From Coturnix japonica (Eukaryota; Chordata; Aves; Galliformes; Phasianidae), in assembly GCF_001577835.2 (NCBI RefSeq), contig NC_029526.1, positions 8,623,918-8,687,917 on the forward strand: a stretch of 64,000 nucleotides of DNA, read 5' to 3'. This document shows positions 1 to 13,200 of this stretch, piece after piece (position 1 is the stretch's first letter; every line of letters begins with the position of its first letter). A program made the translations under genes and the position numbers. The notes under the pieces are model-generated. The model was not told the origin of the DNA and searched no databases. It saw only the letters and a list, made by a program, of their open reading frames with translations.

Positions 1-38
1 GCTTACACATATCTTTACTGTATTTTTATTCTCTTAAG

Positions 39-1715
39 GGAAAACTAAACTCATCTTTGAAGATGGTTTGGGACTCGTGGATTTCCATCTTTCCAACAGA
101 ATCTGTGTGTTGTACATTTCTGAAGCAGATTTGGTTGCAGGGGATGAATTCAAGCGGAGATTGGTTCGGTTTAGGAACGTAAGTACCACATAGGGAGAAA
201 AGCTTCCAATTGCAGCTTGTATATTCCGTGCTTCTGAAAACATTCACTATTATTTTTCTGGTGGATCTAAAAGCTGTAGTATTTCCACCCAAAAGCTGAC
301 GACTCACACATCAGTGTAACAACGCTTTATTTAGCTCCAGTTCTGCTTCTGCAACCTTCATTCCTCTGATTTGCTTTTATCTAACTCACATCTGACAGGT
401 CGGCTCTGTGCTGTGTTTCCTCAGCTCGTCACTAACAAGCTCTTTTTCCCACCCATCCCCCCCTTTCAATACAGGCCAGCAGCCTCGGTGGGATTGTGAT
501 TGTTGAGAAGACCCCACTAAGCGAGCAGTACTTCTCAGCAGTGCAAAAGCTTGTTGTGCTGCAGCTTGGAATGGTGCTGCTCCCTGTGGCAAATCAAGAA
601 GAAGCTTCTCAACTTATTACTCAAATTGTAAGTTCTCATGATAGTGGAGAGACACTTAATACATTATGGGGAGAGAATTACCTGTTTTCCACTCAATCAT
701 CACTTGTTTTTGGAAAAAATAATACATGTGATCTTAAAGGAGCCCAACATTTGGGTTGAATGTAAGGAAAACAAACCCTAAAATGCTGCCAGGTGGTGCA
801 GTTCAGCAGGAGGAGGAGACGGGAAAGAAATGGAAGAAGCCGATACTGTGCTTTTGTGTGTGATGTAGCACTGAGGTGCCACTGGGTGGCGCCAGGAAAT
901 CCAGACTTGGCTGTCAAAACCAACTTGTGGGTTTTTTTTCTCTTGCTCTGTGTCAGGCTGGGGAAATTTCTGAGTTGTTTCTCTTTTTACTTTATTCTTT
1001 CTCTGATTGAATCAAACAATGGACCAAGTCACAGCTCAAATTCATGGGAAATTTATGAGGGGAGTAAACTCTTGGAAAGGGCTGACAATAGCAGGACATG
1101 GGGAAATGGTTTTAATTTGAAAGAGGGAAGATTTAGATTGGATGTTAGGGGGAAGTTCTTCACTAGGAGAGTGGTTAGGCCCTGGAACAGGCTGCCCAGG
1201 GAGGTTGTGGATGCCCCGTCCTTGGAGGTGTTCAAGGCCAGGTTGGACGGGGCCCTGGGCAACCTGATCTAGTAAAGGTGTATGTTTGGTGGCCCTGCCA
1301 GGCAGGGGGTTGGAACTACATGATCCTTGAGGTCCCTTCCAACCCGGGTCATTCTGTGATTCATTCTGTGATTCTGTGGGTTTCCTGCTAAGGCTTTGTG
1401 TGCATGCACTGAAACAAAACAGAGCTCCAGTAGAGGGCGTTCGGTGTTGCTTATGGTTTTGTTTTGCTCCAGGTCCGTGAACAAAGTAAGGATCACACCA
1501 GTAACCCCTTTATCCGCAAGCAGTGCTCACAGCTGGTGGAGGCATCAATGTTTCGGACAGTGCAACAAATCCCAGGAGTTGGGAAAACAAAAGCGCTGCT
1601 TCTACTGCAACAGTTTGGAAGCATCCACCAGATCTGTAACGCATCTGTCAAAGAACTCGAGCCGGTGGTTGGACAAACAGTGGCACAACAAATACACACG
1701 TTTTTTGGTTCCTGA
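39..1715 (+). CDS. FAAP24: FAAP24, Fanconi anaemia core complex-associated protein 24 (3' part; start lies upstream of the window)
   Basis: Three coding exons are visible: 39-178, 475-627 and 1473-1715 (stop TGA 1713-1715). Each has AG before and GT after, and the phases close (2 bases carried in, then phase 0 twice). They encode about 178 residues; the human protein as I remember it has 215, so roughly 35 N-terminal residues lie outside. The first two exons give the XPF/MUS81-type pseudo-nuclease fold (KLIFEDGL, LYISEADLVAGDEF, GIVIVEKTPLSEQYF, LGMVLLPVANQ). The last exon gives the paired helix-hairpin-helix domain (VQQIPGVGKTKALLLLQQFG, LEPVVGQTVAQQIHTFF). In the known family FAAP24 partners FANCM, binds single-stranded or branched DNA, and helps bring the Fanconi core complex to stalled forks and crosslinks in the nucleus. 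It is convergent with RHPN2. Identification is firm; only the 5' end is missing. Confidence 0.95.
1065..1379 (+). mobile_element. CR1 LINE 3'-end fragment in the last FAAP24 intron
   Basis: The stretch follows the CR1 3' end: a GGGGAAATGGTTTTAA block, TAGATTGGATGTTAG, CTGGAACAGGCTGCCCAG, GGAGGTTGTGGATGCCCC, AAGGCCAGGTTGGA, GGGGGTTGGAACTA, then GGTCCCTTCCAACCC and a tail of ATTCTGTGATTC repeats near 1351-1379. It lies in the sense orientation between FAAP24 exons 475-627 and 1473-1715. A 159-residue open frame across 793-1272 is a by-product of this element and flanking intron. Only the 5'-truncated tail is present, as is usual for CR1. It is well preserved, so it is one of the younger CR1 pieces here. 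Confidence 0.9.
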
Positions 1716-1764
1716 CCTTTTAAATGAGACCTTATTATTTGACTGCTGAGAAACACAGCTGAGT

Positions 1765-1802
1765 ACAGTCATTACTTCACATCACAGTCATTACTTCACA
1801 TC
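1765..1802. repeat. 19-bp perfect tandem duplication in the FAAP24 3' UTR
   Basis: The unit ACAGTCATTACTTCACATC occurs twice head to tail (1765-1783 and 1784-1802), and a third copy begins (ACAG) before diverging. It is about 50 bases after the FAAP24 stop, in the presumed 3' UTR. Replication slippage is the simple explanation. Confidence 0.9.
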
Positions 1803-1994
1803 ACAGCCAGCAGGGCAATGCAGCACTTGGTGTCAGTTACCACAGCTCGCTTATCTCCCGTGTCTGTACAGCAGGGCTTTGCAGACACCACTTTGTATTT
1901 AGTGCTCTCGGAATACATCTCTGAATATACTAACTTGTTTCCATAGTTCCTTTTTCATTCCACAGGATGTTACCAAACTTATTCCCTTATATCA

Positions 1995-2000
1995 AATAAA
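1995..2000 (+). terminator. FAAP24: FAAP24 polyadenylation signal AATAAA
   Basis: A canonical AATAAA lies 280 bases after the FAAP24 stop, followed by a T/G-rich stretch (GCTTTTGTCT near 2021-2030). This would give a 3' UTR of about 300 nt. It is the first AATAAA after the stop on the + strand. Confidence 0.65.
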
Positions 2001-2020
2001 CTAAGGTTTTAGATATTAAT

Positions 2021-3060
2021 GCTTTTGTCTATCAATTTGGAATGGTTAATTATAATATTAAATATAGCAACTACCACATATTAATCATAAGTTGCAAAGA
2101 AAATACAGTGGGAAGCTTTGATCATTACTTATCTTGTGTTTCCAGTATTAATATTTTTTAGGAGTTATCAATGAAGTGAACTGGTGCTCCTGGCATACAG
2201 CATTTTATCTTAAATGCTATCTCATCTAGTGATTTTTATTGCTGTTATGCACCCATTGACAAGGTGTTGTAAATTCCTGTCCTGTCTTTTGGGCTTTGGA
2301 TTATAGCAGGAATGAAAATAGTTGGGATGAAAATAGTTGCAGGATGGCTTTTCAGTAATTAATTCACTGATAGTAAACATCAGAATTTCCAGAGCTATAA
2401 AACAAGATACTACTTTCTCACCAGGGAATACTTAAGCTTCATTATAAATGTTTTAGCTTTTTCTGTCACTGGTTACTGATGTTGCTATGGACACTGGATT
2501 TCACACCCAAAACACACGTGGCCATTGATCCTGCAAGGCAAACACCAAGGTACGTTTTGTACTACTCCAATGACCACCTGGCTCAGTACACCACATGAAT
2601 TTCAACCGAAGTAGTAAAAACTAGTACTAATAATGTTAAAGGCTGAATCTATGGCAAACCTCGATTTTAAAATAGCCTTGTATATTCTATGTGATTAGAA
2701 GTATATGATGAAAGTGCTTTAGTCATAATTTGCTGTGAAATGGGTATTTATCTTGTTAGCTGTTGCCTACCGCTCCCTGTAAAATTAAATAGCTGTCAGA
2801 AAATAGTAAGTATGTATTTGTATGGCACTTAAAGCCCAAACTTTTGCTTGAGCATGAAGACCCCTACCCCCATGTTTCCTCAGGGACCAGTGATGGTGGG
2901 AAGGGGAAGGCAGCTCACCGTGCAGCTGAGAGTCCTCAGGGATGGAGATACTTTCCTTGAGAGGAGTGTTACAGAAACCTGGAGAGGTATGTTAACAGTC
3001 AATAGTGAAATTGTGTCACGTGCTTTGTTTTGCAAGCAGCGGTAGAATCAAAGAGCCACT
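2021..3060. other. Intergenic gap between convergent FAAP24 and RHPN2
   Basis: This AT-rich kilobase between the inferred 3' ends of the two genes holds no exon, repeat family or RNA gene that I recognise. The only longer frame (2848-3045, +, 65 codons) has no recognisable similarity or splice context. Confidence 0.6.
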
Positions 3061-3081
3061 ACCCAATGGCAGCATCTGATT

Positions 3082-3087
3082 TTTATT
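3082..3087 (-). terminator. RHPN2: Candidate RHPN2 polyadenylation signal (AATAAA on the - strand)
   Basis: TTTATT on the + strand reads AATAAA on the - strand and is the first such signal I find beyond the RHPN2 stop. It implies a 3' UTR of about 1.15 kb, with cleavage near 3060. No transcript evidence is available here. Confidence 0.5.
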
Positions 3088-4240
3088 CTTAAATAAGTCA
3101 TTAAAATATTTACACCTATTATTAAAGAAACTAGAAATGACACCTTTGAAGTTTATATACCCAGACACAAGCCTTCCCCTAAGTTTGGAGTATCAAACAG
3201 CAAATATCTACTCTGTAGACAGCGACATTAACTAACACTAAAGTGTTAGCAACTCTCAATTAATTTCACAAAATAGCAGAATTTAACAGAAATACTCAGA
3301 GGTTTTTCATCTCCTTGTCAATACACTCTCGTGAGCTGTTCCAAGAAGTAGAAGATTTCCTATCAGTTTCTTACCTGGCATGATAATGGTTTCCTATTGT
3401 GATTTCTAGGTATTTTTTCCCTCATGTTTTAAAAGTGTCACTACAACTTACATATTCTTGATCAACATACTAGAAAATGTGTTTGAGATTCGTTCCACAG
3501 CTATCAATTTGAACGAGTAATGAACTGCAGATCATGCTGTAACTAGGTTAATTAATTTCAAGTTTGGCATAAAGCCTGTTTTTAATAATGCACACATAAC
3601 CAAGATCAAAAAAAGAGAAGAGTCAAAGTCCTTTGTAGCTTAAAAGACTATACGACTTCTGAGCCTTCTAATTCTCTTCCCAAGTTATTCCAGCTATTCC
3701 ACAGAATATACCTCGTACTCTCAGAGAATGTTTATGCATAAAAACAATTGTCAGCCCACCCTTTGCATAAAGCTGTTTTCTCTAACAGCTTCTTCTCCCC
3801 TTTGTTCTTTAAGACAATTCTCTGAAGTAGCGTTAAGCAACTCATTATGAACTCTGCATTTTTACAGCGAAATCATCCTTCGCTGTGTTCCCTACTGTTT
3901 CACATGCAGCATCAGGTTTGGTAATAAATAACTCCCATCTACAATAGTTATAAAAACTGGGGAAGGACAATGTCTTCTGAAATTCCAAAGGAATCCTGTC
4001 TCCATGCAAGGCATTTTATCATCAACAAACCCTTATTTTATCTCTCCCAAACCGTTCTGTTCTAACCTCCAAATCTGACTCAAGTTCTACAGTTTCTGCC
4101 AAACTCTGATGTTCGTCGTCAGTGAAGTCAGTGGCATTGTCTGAAGTTCTACACATGTATAGATAAAGATAACATTGATCAATGTATTTTATATAAATTT
4201 AGAAGAAAAAACTTCACTTTAACGGCTCCTTCAGGAAGAT

Positions 4241-7200
4241 TCAGTACAATGAACTTTCTGTACCCAAAAGCGTGAAGGGAGAAAGCTTCTTCTTAACCTG
4301 AGAACTTCCAGCCACAGCTGAAGGAAGGCAGAGGGTGCTTGCAGCCTTCTGTCTGTTTTTAGTTCCCCAACTTAGGAAAGGCAGTTTGAGTGGGGCTTTC
4401 TTGGCCTGATCAGTCTTGTTCTCATCCATGGCTAAACAGATGAGGGAGTACGTCTTCTGCATCCCCACAGAGTAAGTGGCACTCTTGCTGTGCTGAGTGA
4501 AGAGTGAAGAGAAGAATTATAAGCACCAGTCACTGAAAATGGGTCAACAATTTGAAGACAACAAAAGATTACTGTGCAAATAGTTTTCCAAGGCAGACTA
4601 CAGCAAGCATTCTGTGCTAATTAATTAGTACAGAACACAAAGTCCTTCAGAGCATGGAGATTTCTGGTATTTTGCCCTTGCAGACTGCAGGGGCATACTG
4701 TGCACATCTAAAAGATTCACAAGTCCCTTTACAGTGGTGGTGCTGTTACAGTTAGTTATGCTAAAAGCCAGTAAGTGCTGCATGACATAAACAGCAACCT
4801 CTCTACAACACTTGGGCATGCAGTTCTTGCATAAATCCCTCAATGCAAGTCTTTGTTGTCCCTTGAGTCCAGAAAGTCTTTAGTGTTTTTGGTAAATGCT
4901 GAACAAACCCCATGCTAATTGCAGCTATTACAACAAGCTGCTACTGTAGAATGTTCTTTTGGGTTATCTGGCAGGCACAGCCCTCTGCCTTATCTTAGCT
5001 GTGCCTGATTGTAATGTAGCCCTTTTGTGTCCTGCAGCAGCTTGGAATGACAAGTATGCAGTTCCTTGTGGCCAGCAAGGAAAATGAATTTAAAACAAGG
5101 AAATCCAGTGGCAGTGAAGGCACCTTGATCACTTTGAAGGCAACAGTGTTCAGTGCCTAAGCTTGCCAGGGAATGCTGGAGGCACGAAGCGCTGGATTTA
5201 GCTGAACTACGTGTTCCCTTATTACAAATAATGTTTGTAGAGCTTAACATTTTTTAACCTTGTGATCATATTTCCTTAGTCCAAAGTTTCTATGGCAGCT
5301 TTGTAACTGACTAGACAGTTAAAATACCCCAAGATAAAAAACATACATTGATCTGTAAATTCTTCTACAAATGATATCGGTCATTTATGATAACAGCAAA
5401 TAGAAAAGGAGCACGTAGACTTGGATGCTCTACTGCACTCAATTATTGTTTCCTTGTGGCTCTACCTGCCACAATGCAGGTAGACTGCAACTGCAATATG
5501 AATTCTAGGGCATATTTAATACAAGTGATTCCACAGACACAAAAGTAAAGCTGCCAACAACAAAAACCACTGCCCCAAACCATTCTTATGCACACAGATT
5601 CCACTTCAGCTTGCTAAGTCAGGATGCAAGTTCTACTGATTTGAAATGGACTGTTTAAAACATACCAGATGCGTAAATGCACTATCTATTCACTTGCAAA
5701 GTGGGATATCTAGGTGAAAGTAAACATGAAGCAGGAACTGAAGCCAGGGGGAAAAAAAAGCCTCGCATATCACATCCACAAATGTATTTGCCTCATTACG
5801 TACCATAGATGCTGTTGTATCCTGGCAGCTGATAACCTCAAACTCAATGGGCTGCTTTCCCACGCTTCTGAACTTTTCCAGTACCTCGTTCACTCCAAGC
5901 CATTTGCAATCCACTCCACCAACAGAAACAATGTAATCACCTTCTTTTAGGCCCGCGGACTGTCAAAACATTTTGCACAAGTTAGTATCTGCAATGACTG
6001 AGCTATGTAATATGTTTCTTGCCCTTAGGCAGTATTTACTTCCCTCCATGAAAGCCATGAAACCACCTTGTAGCCAAACATGTGGAACAAAAACTTCTAA
6101 CTAGCATAAAAGGATGCAGATATTTCAAGTACAGAAATTACATTTTGTGGAGTTACTGTTATACCTGTGATTTTGGAATGGTTTTACATCCTTTTTTTTC
6201 CTCCTAAATTAAATCTGTGGGTTTTTTTGGAATCTTATCATTCCCCATAATGCATGTTCTCCAGCTTTTATTTCTATTCTTTCAGCTTTTTTGTATCACA
6301 TGGTTGCTTCTGCCTTTGCTTTGTACCCACCTCAGTATGTTGCTTTATTATTCCATTCCAAACAACATATAAAAAACCATTAAAGTGTCCTTCCTTTTTG
6401 GGCACATCCTGAGCCTCATCCTTACTGCTGTAGCTACTTTTCTTTATTTCTTCCAGTTTCCCAAATTAGATGGGGAATAACATATTTGGGGCTTTCTATC
6501 TTGTGAAAACAATGAAAGAAATGTACAGCAGTGTAATGTGATGTCAGGGATATAGATTCTCTAGCAACTAAGATGTATATTGCGCTAAAAATGTGTTCAG
6601 ATTGTATGACTTGACTACACTGACATCCACTAGATCTCAGTAAATACTCCATGCACTGATACGAACAAGCTAAAATTACTTTTACAAGACTGTAATGCTA
6701 GAGTCTAAAGATAAATCATTAATAGTGCACCCATCTACTTACTGCTGCAGAACAAGCTGGATCAAGACAATGAATCTGTACTGGTGAGCCTCCTTTAAGG
6801 CTGAATCCCAGCTCTCCTGTTTCCCAGTGGCAGCGAATGGTCCGTGGAGCCGTCCATCTCTGCTTGGCTGAGAACACTGACAGCGGGCCCTGCAGGTAAC
6901 ACAGCAGTGAGCATGCAGTGCTATACTGTCTAATGTTCACATATAACGTATAAATGAGGTTGGTGGGCATCAGCACGTTACATACCAGTCTGTGAAAAAA
7001 GTCTTTAACTTTCAGCTTGGAAAACTGAGGAGGAACCATTTCTACTTTATGCTCTGTTTTAGCTAAAACAAAAAGAAAAGCACGTTCATTTTCTCTCCAG
7101 TATTAGTTAAGACATGAATTTCTCTTGTGTTCCAAGCTAGTTAGAAATCTATCTTAAATTCATACTAGGCTGTTGAATAACTCATTTTTGTGGAAATGTG

Positions 7201-10200
7201 CAAGGAAGTCACCTTAAAAAATACCTTCAAAAATCAAAGTATCAATACAGAAAGTTTAAAATAATCCTTTCCAACAAAACTATGATATTGTTCTCTTTAT
7301 ATGCATATGCATATGCATACAAGTATAAAGTCACATCCCCGTGAAAGTACTTATCTGATCCTTCATGTGAATATTTCATGCCACAACAGGTAATAGAAGC
7401 AGACTATTGCTACCGTTGCTGGTAGGTCTTAATTCATCTTCTAACACCATCTTTTTTCACCTCCTTCACATACATCCATTTTCTACCCTCTCCTTTTTTC
7501 TTTCAAGTCTTTCCTGGATTTCTTAGTGTGATCCGAAGATTATTGTATTGATCCCTTGAAAAGGATCATCACAAGACACTTGGTTAGATACCTTTATTTC
7601 TAGCTGTGGATACTTACGAAGAATATCTGGAGCCTGGATTAGACTGAGAAAGTCGTCTTCTGTCTCCTGCTGAGCATATTTGAGAAGTGAGCGCTTATGT
7701 GCAGCTGTCAGAACCTCCAGAAGAACTTCAATGTTTCGAAGTTTTTTGCACAAGCCGCAGACTCTGAGAGCTTCCTCATGGTAAACAATGGCTTTGCGTA
7801 AATGAGCCTTCCCTGAAAAAAAGAACAGAAACCGAGCTGCCTTCCACAGATGCAATAAAGATTATTTACATCTTGTATGCACGAGCTGGGTGAAATTGGC
7901 AGTTACCGAGTTGTTTCCTCTGAACTTTGTCCTTTAAAATGGTGAGAATCATCACACCTTCTGGCACGTAGTCATACAGCTGAGATAAGGCTTTCTCCTG
8001 CTGATCTTCATCATCACTGGACTGCACTACAATAATTGATACAGAATGTTAGACACTGAAAGCCACTGAACATCCCTTCATACCCTGCTCTTAGGTCTAC
8101 AGTTGTGCAGTAACCACTACTTTCTTTGCAAATCTGGTCAAATATTTTTACAGGTATATACTCATGTGAATTTCAAGTTTTTAGGCTCGTGTAGGTTTTA
8201 TCAGTATGCAAGAAATGCTTATATGTCAGAAGAGAATCAAAACAACTGAACAACTTAGTAGCATATAGTGGATTTATGGATATAACATATCTTCCGTTTC
8301 TGCAAAAGTTTGCTTATTGAATTTTTCATTCCTTTGTGAAGGACAAAGAAGGCTGGCTCATATCTGAACAAGTAATGACCACAAAATGACAGATTGACAT
8401 CAATAAGTTCCAGGATCCTTGTCTTATTCAAAGATGAAATTATAATAGTTTATACATTTGTTGGTATTCTTTATATGAATATATAACAAATCTATCATTC
8501 TTACTTTCATGGTCACACAAAATGGTGGCAAGGAAGTAATGTGCCAGAGCTCTGTAATGGTCTGCTTTTATCTGTACCAGTTTAGACCAGGAATACGGGA
8601 TATTCTCTTTGACTGGTTCCTGAGTCACTGCAGTGTTAACCATCATGTAAACCTCTCCCACCTAGAATAAAGCATAGAATTTAAGTATGAGAAGTTAATG
8701 TTACTTACCAGGAGCTCAACTAAAGGATATTTTATTAAGCCTTAAGACAATTCCACATCAAAGAGGGGAAAAAGAGAAAGCTACAAGTGCTGTTAAAAAG
8801 GACTGAAACAAAGTCTTAAGGAAAAGTGAAATTCCACCTCTGATTTCTTTCCTCACAGGAAAACATGAATCGATTCTGTACAAGAACAGATGGACGAAGT
8901 TAGCTGATCAATATGGCTTCACAAAAAGGTCATATGACAAACAGTTATTTAATTTGTGAAAAAATCTCATGTTAATCCAGCTAAGAGAGTTAAACACATC
9001 AATTACTTCGCTAGATTTGCACTTTGCTTCTCAAACTGTGGAGTCACATCTATCCTTAATTTTGTATGGTCAAGTTAAATCTGGGCTATGATCCTTGATT
9101 CCTTTTTATCCTTTATGGAAATAGCTTTTCCAGCAGTAGATGCTGCTTTAATTGAATCCCAGAATCTGTCCCTGGAACTTAACAGCTATAGAAGTAAGTA
9201 AAGGCAGCTTTGCAAGGTTGGTAGGAAAGGCCTTGCCCACATTAGCTAATATAGAATCATTTTTATATCTGGCTCAGAAAGCATATCCAGATCTGTTGGC
9301 ATATCCACATTCTGATGTCACAAACCTCAAGAATGAATTCTACCTTCTGAGGCACAGCCCGCCACTCCATATTTCACACAAGTCCCACAACAGCACCTAC
9401 CAATCTGATGCTGCATCCTTCCCCCAGGTACAATTTAGTTATTCTTTTGGACTTTAGCTTCTTGAGTTTGCATAGCCTCAAGCTGACGGGAAATTACAGA
9501 CAGGCTGAGTGCTCAGCACTTAATGGAAGGACCACACAAACAACCCTGCCCCTTTCTGTGCTGAACTGTGGACAAGGTCTGTACTGTTTAAAAGAACAAT
9601 ATAGTAAATCGCTTGTTAAAAAATCCTTTGACAGGTTTGCTCTCCAAGTGTTCTTTAGATGTTTTTATTGAACTTAAAATAGCCCATAATTCTAATGTAA
9701 TGATAACTGAATTGCAGGTATTCACATTTTCATCTTCTGAAGGGTTGCAATTTTCAATATAGCTTTAGTGCTGTCCCTTGCTACTTTGGGTTTTCAGTAA
9801 CGGTTGTTAACATTTAAGTTTAACAAACTCTGTTAACATTCCTAGAAGTCTCTTATTTTACCTTGGCAACTTCCTGTGTCATCTTCACTAGCGTGAAAAA
9901 CTCGTTGCGTATTCCAGGGAGACTGAGCTGCTCAAAAGCACACTCTTGAGCTTGAGCAAGCATCATCTTCACCAGCACATTCAGCATAGCTGGGCTCATG
10001 TCGTAACTTGGTGTGTGAGTAAAGGTCTCCTTTAAGTAGTTTAGGACTCCTGAAATGACAGCATTGTTTTGTTGGCATTATGAAAACAGAAAGAACAGAT
10101 CTTAATTCCAGCATGTTCTATAAGACTGAAAACATACATTTTCACTTTGAACTACAGCAATCTGAAGGAATTCTTGGTGCATGCAGAAATTAAAGTGGCC

Positions 10201-13200
10201 TACTGATTTTGGTTTGCATTCCCATAAAATGCACAAATCTCAAAATTACATTTCATGAGAGCACCAGAAGTTACATCCAGTTCCCTTTATTAGAATTTAC
10301 ATTTTTCTTTGCTTGAGAGAGATTGTTTTCCAAGTTTGCCTTTGGAATCTATGGAAAATATACAGTCTAACTGAAATGAACTGCAAGTTTCACCAGACAA
10401 CAAAGCAAGATTAATTATGAGGTGACCATATGAAAAGTTAAGTTCTAAGCCTTTTATCATCCTTTAAAACTGTTTCTTGTCCAGTGTAATATCACTGAGG
10501 TTAAAGCAGCTATACACATGAAACAAAGAATGAGCAAAATGGAATAGGGCTATTCCTCAGACCTTTGAACTACAGTTCATTAATCATTAACTACAGCATT
10601 CACTGTCTTTATCAGCATGTTTTAACTGCTTTTGAATTAAAGCTTCATCTCAGCCCTTTACTAGCCTTCTCAAATTTCCCCATTCCATCTTTTATGTGTA
10701 AAAAAGTAAGTGGGAAATGCAGAAATGTGCTGGAAGTCAGGCTGAGATTAGGAACATTTGCATAACGTTCTTCCTGGTTTTTATGCAACTCTACCTGCAG
10801 CTCTCTGAAAAGCATCGACAGCATTTTCAAGTCCAGTCTGGGTCTGACGATTGCATCTTGTTCCAATCTGGGTGTAGAGGGCTCCAATATTGAATAAAAT
10901 ACTTGCTTTTTCCAGCAGCAGATTTTGCTGACACACAGGAACACCTGTGAAGGAATCATACCTTTGGAAAAATTATATGATGAGAATATGTGTTAAGATG
11001 TGCAGAGTCCACTGAGCTACAGACACTTCTGCTCTGTTTTTCCAAAAGAACAAGTGTGATTCTTAATTTGCACTGCTGCAGTACAAATAAAAGGTGGCTA
11101 GAAATACCATTATGTTCTTTGAGGACAATCTAGGTGCCACAGATTACAGAGAAACAGAGGATGTATCTGAGCCTTAACTTTCAGAAGGTTTTTAAGCTTC
11201 TGAAGACATTTCTCCAGAAGTGTATTATGAAGTGCCTATAAAGCTTTTCAGGGGCTGAGAGCACACTGGGGAAGTATTCGTATGTGCTCGCTGTGTTCTC
11301 ATAGTTTTTATTAGGCATGACTATTAAATGTTGCCATAGATTAACTACTGGTACTGTCAGACCCTGTATCGCAGGTATTTCAAAGCTCCTTTTTGCAGTT
11401 AGACTGGGAATTTAATGGCTCTTCTTGGCTGCACAGCAGTTATTCCCATTTGCAATCAAAACAATCAAAACTCTGAACTCAGGACTCCATCCTTGTTCAT
11501 TAATGTAGCAAACATTTAGCAAATGCTGCACTATAATAAAGTAAGTCACTCCTCATTCCTGGCCCAAATACCCAACAAACTAAAGGAAGGTCTGACCCCC
11601 ATCTGCCTCATGCAACAAAGTTCAGAGTCCAGGAAAATACGTGCAGTTGTCCAAAATTATGTTCTTTTTCCCTTGTGTAAACCTGTAACCCAGATCATAA
11701 TTTAACACAGTTGAGAAGGGCTACGTCACAGTCAGGTTTACACTTGATATTAAAAACAAAAACAAACAGTGACAACAATGGGATGAGGGTGGGGAGAAAC
11801 ACTGAAATGCTTTAAATTAAACTGAAGGCAGTTAAAGATTAATGGTGTTCTGGGGGTGTGGAAACAAACAAACACGATCTCCACACTTACCATGTAAATA
11901 ACACTCCCATGTGCCTGGTAGGTGGGAAAAATCTGTTTTCTATAAAACCAAGTTGAAGGAAATAGCTCATCAGCATCTCAATGCCAGCTTCATCTCGGCT
12001 GGGAGTGCGGCAGGCCTTAAAATACAACAAATCAGAATGCAGTGCGTTGGCTTGAGCTACAGGATGAATACTGAAATACCAAGGATAAAGCTCTACTTCC
12101 TGTGGACTTCTGTGTATCACAGAAATGTGGGGAATGTGAGAACAGTAAGCTTAAGGCCACAGGGATGAACTGCAAATAAGTTTTTATTTTCTTTCTTCTT
12201 TTGCATGGAAGTAATGCATAATCTTTATGGAAAGAAGGTTCTGTTGGGCAAGTGTCAGAGCTAATTAAACAGAGAATGCAGGTATCTTATGAAGGGTACA
12301 GAGAAATTATATGTATAATACTGGAGACATTGTAAGATTGTAAAGCCATGGGGCAGTAGAGATTCATGTTCCCTGTCTCAGAAATGAAGTCAGTAGGAAT
12401 ATGGTAAGCTATAAAAAATAGCAACATTGATTCTTTACAAATGTTATTATTTACAACTTTAGACTCAAAGGCTTGATGGAAGAAATCTCATGGTGCCATA
12501 CATAAACTTACTTGTCTCAGATCCATGAGGTCTGCTATTTCATCTTCATACTCTGAACTGTCTTCACTATAATGTTCCAGAATAAAGTCCTAAAAAAGGT
12601 ATAAAGGAACCAGGAAGTCATTAAATCAACTCCAATGAGTTTTAAAAGGATGCAGTTCTTAGTGCCATGCGAAGCGCTGCACCAATGTTAAAATCTTCAT
12701 CTCTACTAAGTACAGCAGCTCCTGCATGCCCACTTCTCTTTCCACAGGAATGTAAATTAAGATGTAAGGCAACAGCCCAGTTAATGGCTGGGTAATTTTT
12801 AAACACGTTGGGATCTCAGTTCTAGGACAAATAAAACAACAACAAAATTATACATAAACTACTTCTTCAAACAAATCTGAAATGGAAATTACTCCATTAA
12901 CTATTTATTCTGAAATATGTCTCAGAAATTTACCTTCAGGGGGAGCGTAAAGTCTACTTCTTTGGTTTCCTTTAGGCCAAGAGGTACCAAGGGAATGCTG
13001 AAAGTCTCTCTATGGAGATTAATAAGATAATTACTTTTGTTGCATTTGACAGAAAGGAAGCATAGCAATGGGTAGTGAGGTAACAGGTGTATAGTTTACA
13101 ACAGCTCTGTCCTTCCCAAGAAAGCCTGCGAGTTCTGAAGGAGAAAGTGAGGTGCATTGTTCATTTGAGACTGTTTTTCTACTAAGAAAAGGAGACTCTT

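Noticed and set aside
793-1272. 159-codon open frame in FAAP24 intron
   Set aside because: Its second half is the CR1 3' end and the rest is intron; there is no initiation or splice context for a separate gene.
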